In this document: piece after piece, positions 6,093 through 8,113 of the stretch
Layout of the letters: every line of letters begins with the position of its first letter
How positions within the stretch are numbered: the first letter of the stretch is position 1
Source: Coriobacteriales bacterium
GTDB lineage: Bacteria > Actinomycetota > Coriobacteriia > Coriobacteriales > UBA8131
DNA: 8,113 bases
Assembly (NCBI GenBank): GCA_031286975.1
Contig: JAITTM010000068.1
Location: forward strand, 1-8,113
Direction: 5' to 3'
The notes under the pieces: model-generated
Database searches by the model: none
The model's input: the letters and a program-made list of their open reading frames with translations, nothing else
Told to the model about the DNA's origin: nothing
Translations under genes and position numbers: made by a program

Positions 6093-6128
6093 AAACGCCT
6101 TGATGTATTGAGGCCATCTAGCTCTGTG

Positions 6129-6581
6129 TCAAGGTGATGTGGATTGCTTCTTGTGTGCCTCTTTTGCGACGGCCTCTGCGGGGCTGATGGTGCGCACCCG
6201 AAAGATGAAATACCAGTATTTGAAGAGAATCAGCGCCGCAATCAGGATGCGTACGTGCAGATTATCAGCCAACGCAAAAGCCAGCAGTAGCATGGCAGAG
6301 GCAAAGGCACAGAGGGACACCTTGGTTTTGAGCGTCATGCTGCGGTCGCGCACAAAGCTTTCAAGATGCCTTTTGTAAAGACGGGTGCCCTTTATCCAGG
6401 CATCGAAGCGTGCCGATGAGCGAGAGAAGCAGGTCACTGCCAGCAGCAGGAATGGCGTCGTTGGCAGTATGGGCAGAAACGCCCCGATGGCTCCGAGCCC
6501 AAAGAAGATGAACCCTGCCGCCGCAAAGAGACCGCGTTTTATCGTGGCAAGCTTTGATGCGGTGGTCTCGACATTCCGCAT
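6129..6581 (-). CDS. DUF454 (YbaN-type) small inner-membrane protein
   Basis: The 150-residue protein carries the hallmark of the DUF454 family: LPILPTTPFLLLA (36-48) followed by CFSRSSARFDAWI (51-63). Hydrophobic segments at about 17-50, 86-105 and 109-128 predict a small integral membrane protein with a charged C-terminal tail. The function of the family is unknown; E. coli YbaN belongs to it. Its ATG overlaps the stop of the ABC gene in a TGATG junction, which signals translational coupling and a shared transcript. No strong ribosome site of its own is visible, in keeping with coupling. The usual family size is about 120-150 residues, so the gene appears intact. Confidence 0.9.
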   Translation of the reverse strand: MRNVETTASKLATIKRGLFAAAGFIFFGLGAIGAFLPILPTTPFLLLAVTCFSRSSARFDAWIKGTRLYKRHLESFVRDRSMTLKTKVSLCAFASAMLLLAFALADNLHVRILIAALILFKYWYFIFRVRTISPAEAVAKEAHKKQSTSP

Positions 6582-8068
6582 CAGGAAACACGCCCGCTCT
6601 CAACCGTGAAGACCTCTGCGGCAATGCGCATGGTAGAGGCGCGATGCGAGACGAGCACCACGGTCTTCTGTCGGGCGCTGTGGTAAAGCGAACGCAGGAT
6701 CACCGCCTCGTTAAGACTGTCAAGATTACTGGTAGGCTCGTCCAACAAAATCATCGGTGCGTCGTGCAGAAATACGCGCGCCAGGCCCAGGCGCTGCTTC
6801 TCTCCGCTTGAAAGACGGTCGCCCAGCTCGCCAACCTGGGTCTCATACCCGTCTGGCAGCGCCGCGATGAAGTCGTGCAGGGATGCCTTGCGGCAGGCCT
6901 CCTCGACGTCCTGCAAGCTGGCAGTGGGACAAGCGATGCGGATATTGCTGGCTATCGTGCCCGTGAAGAGCTGCGTATCTTGGGTCAGATAGCCCTGCGC
7001 CTGGCGCAGGCACGATGTGTTGATGCCGGTTATATCGTGCTGTGAGAACAGCACCTCGCCAGCGCTTGGATCCCAAAAACGCAGCAACAGCTTGAGCGCT
7101 GTGGATTTGCCGGAGCCACTTTTGCCGGTGATGCCTATGATTCTTTGCGGGGGCAGCAACAGGTTGAATGCTGAGAGGATCCTGCCATCGGGGATGGAGT
7201 CAGCGGTGGCATAGGAGAAGTCGACGTTGCGCAATTCCATGCCGCTGAAGGGCAGGTCAACGCCGTCTTTGACAGCATCGACCGCGGGTTGCTCGTCCAT
7301 CAATGCAAAGATGCGATTCGCGGCGGCAAAGGTATGGGTCAGGCTGCCGGGCAGGCTGGCCAGAGCGATAACGGGACCAAAGGAGCTCATCATCACAGCC
7401 GTAGCGATAACCACGGCCTCAGCAGAGAGCGTCCCCGCCTGGAAGAGCCACACGCTGGCGGCCAGCATCGCGCCCGAGAACAAGGTCACCACGCAGGTGG
7501 TGACCGCTGCCGTGAGCCCCTCAAAGCGCTTGAGCCTACTCTGGCTTTTTGCGAGTGACTCCGTGCGGCTCTTGATCTGTTGGAGACGGACGGCGCCGTC
7601 GCCATATTGGATGCTCTGCCGGATGCCACGCAAGCTATCGAGCACATAGCTGTTCAGGCCGCCGGAGAGCTCACGAAACTCGCGCCCAGCCTGGGCGGAT
7701 CTGCCCTGAAAAGCCAGGGGAACAAGCACGCCCACCACGCCGTAGGCAACAGCCGCCAGCAAGGCCAACCAGGGGCTGATAACCGCCAAGCAGACGCACA
7801 ACACCAGGCAGACAAAAAACGCGATGAGCACCGGCGAGATGGTATGCGCATAAAAGACCTCGATAAGCTCGACGTCGGTGGTGACCAAGGCAATCAGGTT
7901 GCCTTTATCGCGGCCCTCAAGTTTGGCTGGTGCCAGGCGGCATAGAGCCACAAAGACCTTTTGGCGGATACTGGCCAGCAACTTGAAGGCGATAAGATGG
8001 TTGAGATACTGCTCGCCCAGATGTAAGAAGCCGCGGACAAGCGCACCGGCTGCCAACGCCACACCCAA
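6581..8068 (-). CDS. CydC-like ABC exporter half-transporter (permease-ATPase fusion), N-terminus missing or interrupted
   Basis: The 495 visible residues comprise an exporter-type membrane domain (about 1-250), opening in the conserved GEQYLNHLIAFKLLASIR (18-35) and LEGRDKGNLI (50-59) region, and an ATPase domain (about 277-495). The latter shows Walker A GKSGSGKST (315-323), Q-loop Gln363, signature LSSGEKQR (419-426), Walker B MILLDEP (439-445), D-loop NLD (448-450) and the H-loop His475. Relatives, as I know them, are near 570 residues, so about 75-80 N-terminal residues with the first one or two membrane helices are missing. The frame continues upstream to a TGA at 8093-8095, beyond which LMAALG in the same frame still looks like this family. 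The TTG at 8068 is the longest start after the TGA, with no ribosome site in front of it. Such exporters usually work as heterodimers moving small thiols, amino acids or peptides; the partner would lie to the right. Overlap with DUF454 shows co-expression. Confidence 0.8.
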   Translation of the reverse strand: MGVALAAGALVRGFLHLGEQYLNHLIAFKLLASIRQKVFVALCRLAPAKLEGRDKGNLIALVTTDVELIEVFYAHTISPVLIAFFVCLVLCVCLAVISPWLALLAAVAYGVVGVLVPLAFQGRSAQAGREFRELSGGLNSYVLDSLRGIRQSIQYGDGAVRLQQIKSRTESLAKSQSRLKRFEGLTAAVTTCVVTLFSGAMLAASVWLFQAGTLSAEAVVIATAVMMSSFGPVIALASLPGSLTHTFAAANRIFALMDEQPAVDAVKDGVDLPFSGMELRNVDFSYATADSIPDGRILSAFNLLLPPQRIIGITGKSGSGKSTALKLLLRFWDPSAGEVLFSQHDITGINTSCLRQAQGYLTQDTQLFTGTIASNIRIACPTASLQDVEEACRKASLHDFIAALPDGYETQVGELGDRLSSGEKQRLGLARVFLHDAPMILLDEPTSNLDSLNEAVILRSLYHSARQKTVVLVSHRASTMRIAAEVFTVESGRVS

Positions 8069-8092
8069 AGGCGCAAACGACAGGTGTGCGGA

Positions 8093-8095
8093 TCA
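8093..8095 (-). other. In-frame TGA interrupting the ABC exporter reading frame
   Basis: On the minus strand the frame of the ABC gene reads L-M-A-A-L-G, then TGA (8095-8093), then S-A-H-L-S-F-A-P-L-G before the clearly conserved part. TGA also ends the ABC and DUF454 genes here, so it is not being read as tryptophan. This is either a nonsense mutation, a base error, or the true upstream limit of a gene with an internal start. Confidence 0.55.
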
Positions 8096-8113
8096 ACCCA
8101 AGGCTGCCATCAG

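Noticed and set aside
8093..8095. TGA read as selenocysteine or tryptophan
   Set aside because: ABC exporters have no catalytic Sec at this position, there is no visible Sec insertion hairpin, and TGA serves as an ordinary stop for two genes in the window.
1..8113. CRISPR array, tRNA/rRNA genes, insertion sequence or phage genes
   Set aside because: I found no regularly spaced repeats, no structural RNA signatures and no transposase, integrase or phage proteins on either strand.

Overview
The window looks like part of the chromosome of a strictly anaerobic, moderately high-GC gut actinobacterium of the Eggerthellaceae type (Eggerthella, Gordonibacter, Adlercreutzia and relatives). This is inferred from gene content: a Tat-exported FAD-dependent reductase, a multiheme c-type cytochrome lipoprotein, a multi-pass membrane protein resembling the sensor half of the LuxR-type regulators that accompany such reductases in this family, and a solitary uroporphyrinogen-decarboxylase-like (URO-D superfamily) protein. 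No 16S rRNA or other phylogenetic marker is present, so the assignment is by style of gene content only.

Left part (1-3760), minus strand, read right to left: a 605-residue Tat/lipobox flavoprotein reductase (3385-1568), a strong 14-bp stem-loop, a 224-residue six-heme cytochrome lipoprotein (1458-784), a 258-bp noncoding gap with a three-copy 11-bp tandem repeat and a candidate promoter, then the first 175 codons of a membrane regulator-like protein that leaves the window at its left edge. Together these look like an extracytoplasmic anaerobic-respiration module: electrons pass from the quinone pool through the cytochrome to the flavoprotein, which reduces an unknown organic acceptor. The flavoprotein keeps the likely proton-donor arginine region but lacks the expected substrate-clamping histidine and arginine of fumarate reductases, so fumarate is an unlikely substrate.

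Centre (3386-4747): a 372-bp divergent control region with three 10-12-bp phased direct repeats, then a plus-strand 329-residue URO-D superfamily protein. Members of this superfamily include methyl-cobamide methyltransferases (MtaA-like). The divergent layout suggests shared control with the reductase; a link between demethylation and reduction of one substrate is possible but only an inference.

Right part (4772-8113), minus strand: an AT-richer AAA_14/DUF4143 ATPase that looks acquired, an intrinsic terminator, and an unrelated two-gene unit in which a CydC-like ABC exporter half is translationally coupled to a DUF454 (YbaN-type) membrane protein. The ABC frame is interrupted by a TGA codon close to the right edge, so this copy is either broken or starts at an unusual internal site.
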